The notes: a model not told the origin generated them from the letters alone. Positions 42,212-51,560 are shown, numbered from the stretch's first letter. The stretch is DNA of 64,000 nt from Deltaproteobacteria bacterium (GCA_002731275.1 PCBK01000044.1:1-64000), one strand, 5' to 3'. Made by a program: numbers and translations.

Positions 42212-42994
42212 TTGAGTCAAGATCGTGTGAGAGGTGTTCTGTTAGGGTTGGCGGCAGGAGATCTGAATGGTGGTCCAACACAGATGGCGATACGTCTTGC
42301 GGAAAGTCTGATCGAACAGCAAGCTTACAACATCGAGGATGTCGCGTTGCGCTACCTCGCGTGGTGGAAGGAGGGAGCTGTTGATACAGGTCCCACGACC
42401 GCCTCTGTTATGCGTTTGCTCGAAGAGGGGCACTCCCTCGATCTTGCGACCGCTCGTGTCCACCGCGACACACGAGGGAGAACGGCGGGTTGCAACACTG
42501 TACAGCGTTGTGGGCCGATCGCGATGGCGTCCTTCCTTGAGAAGGAACATTTGATCCGCTTTGCCGCGCTCGAATCCTCCATCACACACTGGGATCCTCT
42601 CGCAGGTGAGGTGTGTAAAGGACACGTTCTGTTGTGTCGTTCATTGATTGAAGGACTCTCCTGGAAGGACGCGCTCAGACAAGCAGAGTATGGGCGTCAT
42701 TTTCGTGTCGCGAGCGCGATGCGTGTCGATCCTTCTGCGAAGTTGAGCAAGGGAGGATTTGCGCCTGATGTCTTGAAAGCTGCCATTGCCTTCGTCGACG
42801 CTGCAGACAGTGCGGCCTCTGCGTTACAAGCGGCGTTTGATTTCGCAGGTGGTGCGAACTACGCGCCTGTTTTGGTCGGTGCTCTCGCTGGGGCGCGTTG
42901 GGGGGCGAGCAGTTTCCCCGAAGAGATGTATCAACATGTCGTCGATCTTCCGCGTATTCAAAAGGCTGCAGACACGCTTGCTGCGCAGTGGTGA
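42212..42994 (+). CDS. ADP-ribosylglycohydrolase-like protein lacking metal-binding Asp clusters
   Basis: A 260-residue DraG/ARH-family homologue: GVLLGLAAGDLNGG at the N-terminus, TQMAIRLAESL, a GCNTVQRCGPIAMA segment matching the family GNG..M..APLGL region, SSITHWDP, and a C-terminal GALAGARWG. Two key clusters are altered. The usual TDDT keeps only T (GGPTQMA), and the C-terminal GGDxDTxA reads GGANYAPV. These Asp residues bind the two Mg ions in active enzymes. It is therefore likely a pseudoenzyme or binds a different ligand. Translation starts at TTG, supported by AAGGAG six bases upstream. It is followed after 28 bases by the sensor kinase, suggesting one operon. Confidence 0.8.
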   Translation: MSQDRVRGVLLGLAAGDLNGGPTQMAIRLAESLIEQQAYNIEDVALRYLAWWKEGAVDTGPTTASVMRLLEEGHSLDLATARVHRDTRGRTAGCNTVQRCGPIAMASFLEKEHLIRFAALESSITHWDPLAGEVCKGHVLLCRSLIEGLSWKDALRQAEYGRHFRVASAMRVDPSAKLSKGGFAPDVLKAAIAFVDAADSAASALQAAFDFAGGANYAPVLVGALAGARWGASSFPEEMYQHVVDLPRIQKAADTLAAQW

Positions 42995-43022
42995 GCGATA
43001 ACATATCGTGTGAGGTGTGTGT

Positions 43023-44222
43023 ATGGCGCAGGAGAATCATCCAACCGCTTCGCTGACTCGACATCAATTGTTTGGGATGTATGCGGCTGTGTACGTCGTG
43101 TTTGGGATCTCACTTTGGCGCGTGATATTCTTCGCGTTGCGCGATCATAGCCCCTACTTTTGGGGCATTGTGCTGGGCTCTTCCCTCCTTTTGCTCTCCT
43201 TTCTTTGGTTTCATCTTTATCCACCTCGCTCCCGTTGCTCGATGGCCTTGTTCTTTCTGTGTCAGGCCATTTTGGTCGAGTCTCTGTGTGTGATCGATCG
43301 CCAGTATTTTTTAACGCTGGCGTTTTTCTTTCCGGCGATCCCGGGGTTTATACTCTATTTTTCCGGAAGCCAGGGCAAACTTGCGCTGGGCTTGTTTATC
43401 CTCGTGACGATCTTTATGCGCAGTTGGTGGTTAGGGACTTCGCTCTTTGAGACGTACTATTTGATCTATGCGGGTTATTTTTTGTTGGCTTCTTATGTCG
43501 ACATGATCGTACAAGCGCGTAGTGCATTGAGCCGAAGCCAGGCGCTTTTACTCGAACTTCAAGATTCCCACAAAAAGCTCCAAGAGCACGCTCGTCACGT
43601 CGAAGAGTTAGCCATTACCCGCGAGCGCAATCGACTGGCCCGCGAGCTTCACGATTCGGTGTCACAGATGTTGTTTAGCATCACTTTTCTGACACAATCC
43701 GCGATGATGCGTTTGAAGGACACCCCAAAAGAGACGAAAAAGCCGATCCTTCAAATAGAGAAAACGGCGAAGAACGCGCTCGAAGAGATGCGCGCCTTGA
43801 TCTTTCAATTGCGCCCCATCCAGGATGGTGATGATTTTCTCGTGCTGTTGCGGACGACCCTTCAGGAGTTCACGCAGCGTGATGCTCTAGAGGCGACACT
43901 GCAGGCACCTGACACTCTCTCGTTGTCTCCTGAGATGACACACCATCTGCTGCGAATGATCCAAGAAGCCTTGCACAATGTCGTCAAACACACAACTTAC
44001 AAGTCTGTGAAGATTGTGGTGCAAATGGACGATGACATGCTCTCGATCGATATCGAGGATGATGGTCCTGGCTTTGACAAGGACGCCAAGCGTTCGACGA
44101 CATTTGGATTGACGAGCATGAAGGAGCGAGCGGAGCTCATCGGCGCCTCACTGGAGGTGAAGACCGCTCCAGGCTCTAATACTTCGATTCTCATCCGCTT
44201 GCCAATGGATGAGAGCGTCTGA
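43023..44222 (+). CDS. Membrane sensor histidine kinase (NarL-partner, HisKA_3 type)
   Basis: A 399-residue kinase. About five to six membrane helices form the first 165 residues, with no large periplasmic loop, so it may sense membrane state or an intramembrane ligand. A coiled coil leads to the HisKA_3 domain with the phospho-acceptor in ARELHDSVSQML (near 208), then HATPase_c with the N box (EALHNVVKHT), DDGPGFD and GLTSMKERAELIGA. It autophosphorylates on His and signals to the adjacent NarL-type regulator. It lies in an apparent operon with the ARH-like protein upstream. Confidence 0.9.
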   Translation: MAQENHPTASLTRHQLFGMYAAVYVVFGISLWRVIFFALRDHSPYFWGIVLGSSLLLLSFLWFHLYPPRSRCSMALFFLCQAILVESLCVIDRQYFLTLAFFFPAIPGFILYFSGSQGKLALGLFILVTIFMRSWWLGTSLFETYYLIYAGYFLLASYVDMIVQARSALSRSQALLLELQDSHKKLQEHARHVEELAITRERNRLARELHDSVSQMLFSITFLTQSAMMRLKDTPKETKKPILQIEKTAKNALEEMRALIFQLRPIQDGDDFLVLLRTTLQEFTQRDALEATLQAPDTLSLSPEMTHHLLRMIQEALHNVVKHTTYKSVKIVVQMDDDMLSIDIEDDGPGFDKDAKRSTTFGLTSMKERAELIGASLEVKTAPGSNTSILIRLPMDESV

Positions 44223-44245
44223 AATGCTTGTGTGATGGAGGAAAT

Positions 44246-44908
44246 ATGGCTCCCATTCGAGTGCTACTCTGTGACGATCACCAGATCGTCCGCGAAGGTC
44301 TCCGAAGCTTTCTTGAGCTTCATGATTCTGTCGAGATCGTAGGGGAATGTGCGAACGGTGTAGAGGTCCTTCAACAGATCGACACGTCTACGCCTGACGT
44401 GATCTTGCTCGATTTGATGATGCCTCGAAAGAGTGGGTTAGATGTTTTGAGAGAGCTACAACAGCGCGAGGACGCTCCCAAGGTGCTCGTGTTGAGTAGT
44501 TTCTTGGACGATGAGTCCGTCTTTGCAGCCATCGAGGTTGGAGCCGATGGCTATTTGCTCAAGGATATCTCGCCTGCCGAGCTGCTCAAGGCGATCCAGG
44601 ATGTCTCCGAGGGACTCTCGCCTCTTCATCCAACCATCGCCCAGAAGTTGATGAAGAAGCTCGCGACACCCCAGAAGAAGCAGGAGAGTCGGAATGTTGA
44701 GGAGCTGACAGAGCGCGAGCAAGAGGTGTTGGGGCTTGTCGCACAAGGACTCAAGAACCGGGAGGTGGGGCAGGCTTTGTGTATCAGCCCAAAGACCGTT
44801 AAGACCCATGTCAGCAACATTTTGTACAAGTTAGGTGTAAAGGATCGTGTCCAACTCGTCATATGGGCACATCAACGTGGGATCGTTGGGGATAAAGAGA
44901 CGAAGTAG
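44246..44908 (+). CDS. NarL/FixJ-family response regulator
   Basis: A 220-residue regulator: receiver domain with acidic pocket (CDDHQ), phospho-acceptor Asp in ILLDLMMP (near 54), Lys in LLKD, then a LuxR-type HTH (ELTEREQEVLGLVAQGLKN ... SPKTVKTHVSNILYKLG). It is the probable partner of the kinase encoded 23 bases upstream. The start at 44246 has GGAGG five bases upstream. Target genes are unknown. Confidence 0.94.
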   Translation: MAPIRVLLCDDHQIVREGLRSFLELHDSVEIVGECANGVEVLQQIDTSTPDVILLDLMMPRKSGLDVLRELQQREDAPKVLVLSSFLDDESVFAAIEVGADGYLLKDISPAELLKAIQDVSEGLSPLHPTIAQKLMKKLATPQKKQESRNVEELTEREQEVLGLVAQGLKNREVGQALCISPKTVKTHVSNILYKLGVKDRVQLVIWAHQRGIVGDKETK

Positions 44909-45088
44909 GCTGCGCAAAGTCCTATGGAATCGAATTTTCAGGGGATGTAATAGGTGGGGGAGAGACTTTTTCTTAGGCCATGTGGCCGAGTCCCAATGGA
45001 GTAGGCTATCTCATCCCATGAAATGACAAAAAATGGTCAGGCTAGCCGATGAGGAAGAGGGGGCGAACTGATATGCTTATCTGCGTTT

Positions 45089-45171
45089 CATGCAATGTCG
45101 AAAGTGGTCGCATGTTTCACTCAAGTCCATCTATTCGGCGAAAGACTTGAAGGTCTTAGTCGGGTAGATGG
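45089..45171 (+). promoter_or_regulatory. Two adjacent hairpins in the leader of the CxxCH gene
   Basis: CATGC/GCATG frames a loop at 45089-45114, and CCATCTA/TAGATGG with an inner AAGAC/GTCTT stem forms a larger stem-loop at 45127-45171, about 30 bases before the start of the next gene. Both loops carry a CGAAAG-like word (TCGAAAGTGG and GCGAAAGACT). This could be a structured leader, but it does not match a riboswitch class I can name. The rest of the 295-bp gap from the response regulator shows nothing I can support. Confidence 0.35.
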
Positions 45172-45203
45172 TGTTTTGACACATGCCAGAGAGGATAAGC
45201 ACG

Positions 45204-46685
45204 ATGGATAAGCGTCGAGAGTGGCTTTTTTATGTCTGCGCCACGTTATCTTGTGGTCTCGTATTGTCTTTATGTTGGTCGCCTGTTCGAGGGGTCAAAG
45301 CGAAACCTTCAGCACCAGAAGTCTTTTGTGGTGTGTATGGGGATTCTTTGTTGTGCAAAAATGGACACATCTCCTGTCAGGTCTGCCACGCAGAGACCCC
45401 TCCAGGGATGAACCCATTTGGTCAGCAGGTCGCAGCGCAGCTCCTTGTGGGGACGAAGCGTCCTCTATCCCACGATGATTTTGTCGCAGGGCTCAAAGAT
45501 GTCCTGCTCAAGATCGGCGCGCAGGACGCGGACGGGGATGGGGTGAGTAATATGGATGAGATCAAGGCGGGGTATCTTCCTGGAGACAAAAACCATACAC
45601 CAGCACAGCAAACAAGCGCATGTGATCCTTCCAAAGGGATGCAGTGTGGGTACGTTCCGGAGAATGCGTTCAAAAAGGTCTCACAAGATTTTTGTGGCCA
45701 ACAGGTCTCCTTTGAGGAGCTGGAAGCGTTTCGGAAGAAAGAGGATCAGCGAGCCGCTATCAAAGACAAGTTGGCGTCCTGTCTGGATACACCCTTTTGG
45801 AACGGAAAAGACGGTGTTGTATGGAGTCTGGCCAATCAAAAGATCCGGCCCGCAAAGTACGCCAAGTCAGGGGCGGACTCGGGGGCCTTCCCAATCGCTG
45901 ACTACTACGAAGATTACAACATCTTTGTCTACTCCCAAATCGACGATCATGACGCACGCCTTGTCTTGACCGCGCAGTTCTTTGTCGATCGAAAAGATGG
46001 TACGCCAACAACATACAGTATCCGTCAAAAAGAGACGGTTGTCGGCTCCGATCTCATCGGAAATGGTGGGTTTGCGATGGTACAAAATGAGAAGCGTGCG
46101 GGGCTCGCGACGTCTCCGTGGACGTTGGCCATGATCACGATGTTTAGTGTGATCCCGCGTGGCACAGCAGCCCAAATATATCGCTCTTACCTTGGATTGG
46201 ACATTGCCAAGCAAGAAGGTCTCTTTCCCGCGAGGAACGAGCCCGCTGATTACGACGATAAAGGCGTGCGTGAAGCAGCCTGTCGCCAATGTCACGAAAC
46301 CCTCGACGCACTTGCCTATCCTTTTACACGCTACAACGGCCTGAACTTCGAGGCCGGAAAGCTGACAACGTACATCGACGACCGAATGAAATTGCTCTCC
46401 AAGCTCGAGGGTCCTCGTCTCGAACTTGTTCCAGAGGCCGGATATATCTTTGGTAAACGTGTGAAGAACCTGGTCGAATGGACCCAAGTCGCCGTCAACA
46501 GTGACCAGTTTGCGAAGGCCGCTGTGATGGACTACTGGAAACTCTTGATGGGCGGAAAACCAGCATTCCCCAAGGAAAACGCTGCATTTGACACCCTCTG
46601 GAGAGACTTTCGTGGGAAACACAAATACAGCATCGAGCGTATGTTGCACGCTTTTGTCCAGATGGAGGTGTACGGTGCATACTAA
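45204..46685 (+). CDS. Exported protein with two CxxCH (haem c) motifs and an EF-hand-like loop
   Basis: A 493-residue protein with an N-terminal signal segment. Haem-binding motifs are CQVCH (near 60) and CRQCH (near 361), and a calcium-type loop DADGDGVSNMDE lies near 115. The C-terminal half has the pattern of the DUF1588/DUF1592 proteins found in planctomycetes and myxobacteria, where cytochrome-like proteins are paired with DUF1501-type partners. Its role is probably periplasmic electron transfer or oxidation. ATG at 45204 has AGAGGA upstream; ATG at 45183 is an alternative. The next gene starts inside its last codons. Confidence 0.75.
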   Translation: MDKRREWLFYVCATLSCGLVLSLCWSPVRGVKAKPSAPEVFCGVYGDSLLCKNGHISCQVCHAETPPGMNPFGQQVAAQLLVGTKRPLSHDDFVAGLKDVLLKIGAQDADGDGVSNMDEIKAGYLPGDKNHTPAQQTSACDPSKGMQCGYVPENAFKKVSQDFCGQQVSFEELEAFRKKEDQRAAIKDKLASCLDTPFWNGKDGVVWSLANQKIRPAKYAKSGADSGAFPIADYYEDYNIFVYSQIDDHDARLVLTAQFFVDRKDGTPTTYSIRQKETVVGSDLIGNGGFAMVQNEKRAGLATSPWTLAMITMFSVIPRGTAAQIYRSYLGLDIAKQEGLFPARNEPADYDDKGVREAACRQCHETLDALAYPFTRYNGLNFEAGKLTTYIDDRMKLLSKLEGPRLELVPEAGYIFGKRVKNLVEWTQVAVNSDQFAKAAVMDYWKLLMGGKPAFPKENAAFDTLWRDFRGKHKYSIERMLHAFVQMEVYGAY

Positions 46686-47319
46686 GACCAAAATACACGT
46701 ATGTTGGAAACGTTCTCTTGGTGGGGTGGTCTGTGCTCTCTCCTTGTTCCTCGGAGGCATGGCCTGTCAACCTGCGCTGCCTGAGGAGGCACCTTCTGTC
46801 CCTTCGGAGACTGCGCGCATCAAGTTTAAAAGTGTCAAACGCCTCGCGAACAACCTGAGCGTGGCGCTCGGCCTCCCAAAGAGCGCGCTGTGCAAAGAGT
46901 TGGGGACTTATGATTGTTTTTCAAAAGACGCACACTCCGTAACCTTAGGAGGTGTTGAGCCCTACGTGCAGCGGATCAACAACCCCTGGAAGCTTCCGCC
47001 TCTCAGCGCACCTATCGCCGTCGATCGGGTCGCACTCGCATCATGTCAGGCGCGCGTAAAGCAGGACTTTGCAGACGCCAACAAGGCGTTGATTTTTGCA
47101 CCCCTTGTCGGTGTCTCAAACCCCAACGAAGGCGCAAGACGAGAGGTCGTTGTGACGCTTTACAAGCGGTTCTTCCTTCGGCTCCCGACAAATGAGCAGG
47201 CCTCTAAGTGGGTCGGATTTTGGGACACTGTGACATCATCAAGTCAGCAGCCTGCGCAGGATTGGGCCACCTTGGTTTGCTTTGGGATCGCCTCCAGTAC
47301 GGAGTTTTTGTTTTACTGA
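46675..47319 (+). CDS. Lipoprotein of the cytochrome module, uncharacterised
   Basis: A 214-residue protein beginning at GTG 46675, with GGAGG six bases upstream and an 11-base overlap with the preceding gene. The signal ends in a lipobox GGMAC (about residue 28). The C-terminus (VVVTLYKRFFLRLPTNEQ ... FGIASSTEFLFY) resembles the end segments of the DUF1592/DUF1595-type proteins that pair with DUF1501 proteins. It may be a separate chain of what is elsewhere one protein with the CxxCH part. Function unknown. Confidence 0.7.
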   Translation: MHTKTKIHVCWKRSLGGVVCALSLFLGGMACQPALPEEAPSVPSETARIKFKSVKRLANNLSVALGLPKSALCKELGTYDCFSKDAHSVTLGGVEPYVQRINNPWKLPPLSAPIAVDRVALASCQARVKQDFADANKALIFAPLVGVSNPNEGARREVVVTLYKRFFLRLPTNEQASKWVGFWDTVTSSSQQPAQDWATLVCFGIASSTEFLFY

Positions 47320-47378
47320 GGCGATGTGTCGGATGAGTAAACCGTTTACAATCGAATTGATACAAGAGAGTCATAAAC

Positions 47379-48947
47379 ATGAGTAACAAGACATCGAAAA
47401 TCACGCGCCGTCAGATTCTCCGTGGTATAGGTGGAGCTGGTCTTTTGGGCCTGGCAGGTGCTGGACTTTCCCAGTGGAAGGGGGCATCAAAGGCCCACTC
47501 CAACCCTGGGAGCAATGTAGACCCCAAGTTTCTGATCGTGCTGACAGCGTCAGGTGGTGCGTCGTTGATCGACAGCTTTCTCGCGATACGTGAGTCGGAG
47601 AGCGCCAACGCGAGCGTGCTCAACGTTTACCCCGATAAGATGGTGACACAGATCGATGGCTCACCTTTTCGCGCGCTCGATCAAAAATTCTCGCGTTTGG
47701 GGCAGGTGCCATATGCGTTTGAGACGGTCCAGTCTTCCTTCCTGAAAAAACACAAGCAAGACATGATGGTCGTGACACAGACAGGCTCAAGTGTGACACA
47801 TGATATCGCACAGAGACGCTCTGTCACTGGAAATGAGATCTGGTCAGGTCGGACACTTCAAGAGATGGTCGCCTACACATACGGTGAGTCTTACGCGCTG
47901 CCAAACGTGTTGCTGGCGACTGGGACAAACTTCATCGAGCATGGGACGGATAGCAGCCTGCCCGATTATTGCTTTGGTGAGAAGGTGACCAATCCGGGGA
48001 TCTGGCCTCTGAGTCTCGATGGGACCAAGGGCGTGACCAAGATCGACGCCGAGCTGATTCGGCAGGTCCGTCTTTTGCGCAACGAGAGCATCGATCCTCA
48101 CTCTCGCTTTACAAAGTTATACAGCAAAAACTCTCTCTTAAATCGGTGGATGGGGATGCGTGGCACACCACTTCGCAAATTGGAGAACCAGGATCTCATC
48201 ACCAAACTCATGATGTACCCGGACTCCGAGAAGTTCCCACTGAAAAAGTACGGGTTGTCCTCTTCTCCATCTGCTGCGCTGGTGCGTGAAAAGTTTCCAA
48301 GGATGGAGGTCGATCCTCTCGAAGCACAGGCCGCGCTGGCATTTCTTTTGTTGAAGTTTCGTGTCTCTGTCACCGCGACGATTGGACCTCGACTCGATCT
48401 CGTCATTCACGGAGATGAGGAGACGATCAAGCAGAGTCTGAAAGGTGGCGCTGGTTCGCCCAAGAGCATACCAGCAGGAAGCATCATCAACACACCGATC
48501 GCGTTCGACTTTTGTCATCAGGCCCACCGCGGGACACAGGCCTTTATGTGGGACCGCATTTTGACCACCGCGGATCGGCTTATCGATCTCCTCAAGTCCG
48601 AGGAGTACGAGAACGGTGAGAGCTTTTGGGATCGCACGATGATCTACATCGCGACGGATTTCGGTCGCTCTCGCAAGCGGCCGTCTGGTGCGATTGAGTT
48701 TGGCTCTTCACACAACTTGAACAATGGATTCTTGATCCTCTCACCGCTGGTCAATGGCAACAAGGTCTTGGGCGGTGTCGATCCGGACACAGCGATGACA
48801 TACGGCTGGGATTTGCAGACAGGTGCGCCAGACAAAGGTCGCCACGCAGAGGAGAAAGAGATCTTTGCGGGGATCCTTCAGGCCCTTGGGGTTGATACAT
48901 CTCCTGCGAAGTTGCCGGATGTTCGTGCCATGAGGAAGAAAGTCTAA
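47379..48947 (+). CDS. Tat-signal DUF1501-like protein
   Basis: A 522-residue protein beginning with a Tat signal (KITRRQILRGIGGAGLLG), so it is exported folded, often with a cofactor. The core has the alkaline-phosphatase-like character of DUF1501: FLIVLTASGGASLID, SVTHDIAQRRSVTGNE, and the C-terminal FGRSRKR ... GSSHNLNNGFLILSPLVNG and GRHAEEKEIFAGILQALG. It follows the CxxCH and lipoprotein genes and probably works with them at the outer face of the inner membrane. Confidence 0.82.
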   Translation: MSNKTSKITRRQILRGIGGAGLLGLAGAGLSQWKGASKAHSNPGSNVDPKFLIVLTASGGASLIDSFLAIRESESANASVLNVYPDKMVTQIDGSPFRALDQKFSRLGQVPYAFETVQSSFLKKHKQDMMVVTQTGSSVTHDIAQRRSVTGNEIWSGRTLQEMVAYTYGESYALPNVLLATGTNFIEHGTDSSLPDYCFGEKVTNPGIWPLSLDGTKGVTKIDAELIRQVRLLRNESIDPHSRFTKLYSKNSLLNRWMGMRGTPLRKLENQDLITKLMMYPDSEKFPLKKYGLSSSPSAALVREKFPRMEVDPLEAQAALAFLLLKFRVSVTATIGPRLDLVIHGDEETIKQSLKGGAGSPKSIPAGSIINTPIAFDFCHQAHRGTQAFMWDRILTTADRLIDLLKSEEYENGESFWDRTMIYIATDFGRSRKRPSGAIEFGSSHNLNNGFLILSPLVNGNKVLGGVDPDTAMTYGWDLQTGAPDKGRHAEEKEIFAGILQALGVDTSPAKLPDVRAMRKKV

Positions 48948-49010
48948 TGTCCAATCTCTTACACCAAGACGTGCTTTGTAGACCTTCAGGGAAAAGGGAG
49001 GGCGTGTGAT

Positions 49011-50606
49011 ATGACATCTGCACCTGCGATCCCCCGATTTTTGCTCGTGACGATCATCGTTTGTGTGTTATTTGGGGTGACTCCCTTCCTACATTGTGGT
49101 GGTGGAGAGCCTCTTGAGCGGGCACATCAAGACGCCGGAAGTCTCTCGGAACCATCAGGGACAGATCGCGATGTGTCAGCCGACACATCATCGACTATCC
49201 CCGATGGTCCTTCACCGAATACGGTTTACGTACCACCGGGGAATACGAACACTCCTGGCGATTTCTTCTTCGTAAAGCTCTCCGATTTTACTTTGGAGCC
49301 TTCTGGGGAGAAACGGATCTGTTTGATCATCGACGCACCTTTGACAGAGAATCGCTTACTCAATCGTTTTGAACCCGTTATCGAGCAGGATGGCATGATT
49401 TCGCAAATGACGCTCAGTGTGGAGGAGAAAGACACACAAGCGGCATGGGATTGTTCTGACGAAGAGTCTACCGACGCGAAACATCTTTTTGTGTGGTTGA
49501 AGGGTTTACCGGCGTTTCAGTTTCCTGCGAACAGTGGTGTGCTCTTGGAGGGGAAAAAGCGTCTTCGGTTGACGTTACGGGTACACAACACGACACAAGC
49601 AGCGGTCCAGGTGACAGGCGGCGTAAAGGTCTTTCATCTCGCCTCCGGTGGCAAGGAGTACAAGCTGTGGAGTCGAGCGCTGCAAGATAAGATCGAGCTT
49701 GCGCCAGGTGCGAGCGCGACGAAGACGGACATCTGTGTGCTCAAACATTCTGTGGAGTTTCTCGCAGGTGTCCCGATGTTAGGGGCACAGGGAACCCGTT
49801 TTATCGGTGAGTTTATACGCGAAGATGCACCGCGAGAGGAGTGGATCTTCATGGAGGATTGGACCCCCGCTGTGCAGAAGGTGTACGCATTCCCACACAA
49901 GATATCGAAGGGAGACACGTTGGCGCTCACGTGTGCATGGAGAAATCGCAGCACAGAGACCGTACAAGGTGGCTGGAAGTCTTCGGATGAGCAGTGCGGT
50001 TTACTTGCGTATATACATGTGGATGATTCGCTCAAGGACGGTCTCTGTGGAGAGAAGAGTGAGACGGTCTACAAGCCGCCCCCTATCGAGTATACACCAG
50101 GCGAGTGTGCTTCCAAGGATGGCTTGTCTTCGGCGAATAATGTCCCCATTACGACGACATTGGCCAGCGAGCTTGATGTGGATTTTGGTTTCCAGGGAGG
50201 TGAGTGGGTGGCTGCCAATTGGGAGCTGATAGGTGGAGAAGTGATCTTCAATCACCCGACGATCGGCAACCTGTTGATGAAAGAACACACCATCGCCGTG
50301 GGACAGATCCGGACCGGAGAGACTGTGTATATTGACATCGTGTTGCAGGCGATGATGGCGATCGGTGCGCGCAAAGTGAAGTATGCCTTGCCGATCTCTG
50401 CTTCTGGTGCGTTCAAGAAGGGGCAAAAAGCTGGTGTCTTTGAGGTCGACGTGAAGTGCGGTACCTTTAACCACCAGAAAATGACGTACTCCATAAAAGA
50501 TGGTTTGTACGGCACGACGTTGTCGATTGGTGGGATTATCTCGACGACGACACAGATCGGACCACTGGAGTACGCGATCAAGTTGATCTTCCGAAAGAAG
50601 TTGTAA
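49011..50606 (+). CDS. Lipoprotein resembling copper type II ascorbate-dependent monooxygenase
   Basis: A 531-residue lipoprotein (lipobox region FLHCGGG) with a Ser/Asp/Pro linker. Two beta-rich halves resemble the fold of peptidylglycine/dopamine monooxygenase-like proteins. RLRLTLRVHNTT near 185 and TLALTCAWRNRSTETV ... SSDEQCGLLAYIHV near 303-343 recall the closing strands of that family, where a T.DEMC motif provides the Met copper ligand; here the Met appears to be replaced by Gln (DEQC). The copper-binding His pairs are not obvious, so it may be a structural relative. It ends one base before the convergent gene. Confidence 0.55.
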   Translation: MTSAPAIPRFLLVTIIVCVLFGVTPFLHCGGGEPLERAHQDAGSLSEPSGTDRDVSADTSSTIPDGPSPNTVYVPPGNTNTPGDFFFVKLSDFTLEPSGEKRICLIIDAPLTENRLLNRFEPVIEQDGMISQMTLSVEEKDTQAAWDCSDEESTDAKHLFVWLKGLPAFQFPANSGVLLEGKKRLRLTLRVHNTTQAAVQVTGGVKVFHLASGGKEYKLWSRALQDKIELAPGASATKTDICVLKHSVEFLAGVPMLGAQGTRFIGEFIREDAPREEWIFMEDWTPAVQKVYAFPHKISKGDTLALTCAWRNRSTETVQGGWKSSDEQCGLLAYIHVDDSLKDGLCGEKSETVYKPPPIEYTPGECASKDGLSSANNVPITTTLASELDVDFGFQGGEWVAANWELIGGEVIFNHPTIGNLLMKEHTIAVGQIRTGETVYIDIVLQAMMAIGARKVKYALPISASGAFKKGQKAGVFEVDVKCGTFNHQKMTYSIKDGLYGTTLSIGGIISTTTQIGPLEYAIKLIFRKKL

Positions 50607-50607
50607 T

Positions 50608-51087
50608 CTAACGGGCGTATCGAAGGTAGAGGTAGATGCGACCTTCTTCCTTCACGAAGAATCGTTGTTTGAAGCGGCGTTTGCTTCCATCTTTGTACGT
50701 AAGCTTGACTTTGGCGATGTAGTCGCCTTTGCGTAGCTCCAGTTTTTGTGTTTGGTACGAGGGGGCATCTTTGCGCAGGAGGGAGCGATGGTGGAGGAAG
50801 ACGACCTTCGCACGCCAGCGACCTTTGTGACTGTAAATGTTGGACTCTACCTTAGCGAGCCTGTCGAGATCGGCAGCCCTTTTGTAGACATACCTCAACT
50901 CCATCTTGAGCGGGAAGCGATCCTTGAAGTAGTAGGCTGCCCAGCCCACCAGTAAAATAAAGCCAAACCAGCCGAACGCTTTTGCGATCCTGACTCTTCG
51001 CTCTTCTCGCGCGTCGACCTCGAACTCCTCGGGGGATTCTTCTTGCGTTTGCGTTTCCTCTACAGGGTCCAATTCTTTCTCTGTCAC
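50608..51087 (-). CDS. Single-pass membrane protein, uncharacterised
   Basis: A 159-residue protein: acidic N-terminal region of about 55 residues (Glu-rich), one membrane helix (GWFGFILLVGWAAYYF), then a basic beta-rich domain of about 85 residues. GTG at 51087 is chosen because AAGGAG lies five bases upstream; an ATG farther up has no such site. The gap to the previous convergent stop is a single base. I do not recognise the family. Confidence 0.65.
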   Translation of the reverse strand: MTEKELDPVEETQTQEESPEEFEVDAREERRVRIAKAFGWFGFILLVGWAAYYFKDRFPLKMELRYVYKRAADLDRLAKVESNIYSHKGRWRAKVVFLHHRSLLRKDAPSYQTQKLELRKGDYIAKVKLTYKDGSKRRFKQRFFVKEEGRIYLYLRYAR

Positions 51088-51161
51088 ATCAACTCCTTCT
51101 TCGTGATTCCAGCCAACGAGTATGGATTGGACAGACATGCTGTGTCGACCCCGTACAATTG

Positions 51162-51560
51162 TCAATCGATTTTGATCACTTCGGTGTGGGGAGGGCGTTT
51201 TCGTGTCGCTGTGCGTTTGTGTTTTTGGCGAAAGAATTGCGAAAGGAGACGTTTGCTTTGTTGTCTGTAGTGCTGCGTCCGTCCGGGCATTTTAAACCCT
51301 TTTTGGATGTAGTCACCTTCTCGAATCCCCGGAGAGAAGCTGTCTCTGTGTACGTAGTAGAGGTGTTGGTTGTCGTAAAAGTAGACACAGAATCCTTCGA
51401 TCTGCTCGATCCATCCGGTTAATGTATGAGAGGGACGGCGCGCACACGATGTGGACGTATGATGGGAGGGTTTCATGGAGTTGACGACAGGGACACATCC
51501 CAAAGGTTGCAAGAGAAGGATGAAGAGCAGACTTTGGCGTATATATAAATGAAGTCTCAT
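51162..51560 (-). CDS. Small lipoprotein, translationally coupled to radC
   Basis: A 132-residue protein starting at ATG 51558-51560, which overlaps the radC stop as ATGA. A lipobox ends LQPLGC at residue 22. The mature part has a compact domain (VYFYDNQHLYYVHRDSF) and a very basic tail rich in Lys, Arg and Gln. Coupling to radC is unusual as RadC is cytoplasmic. The function is unknown; the upstream part of the open frame is antisense-like noise and is not included. Confidence 0.65.
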   Translation of the reverse strand: MRLHLYIRQSLLFILLLQPLGCVPVVNSMKPSHHTSTSCARRPSHTLTGWIEQIEGFCVYFYDNQHLYYVHRDSFSPGIREGDYIQKGFKMPGRTQHYRQQSKRLLSQFFRQKHKRTATRKRPPHTEVIKID

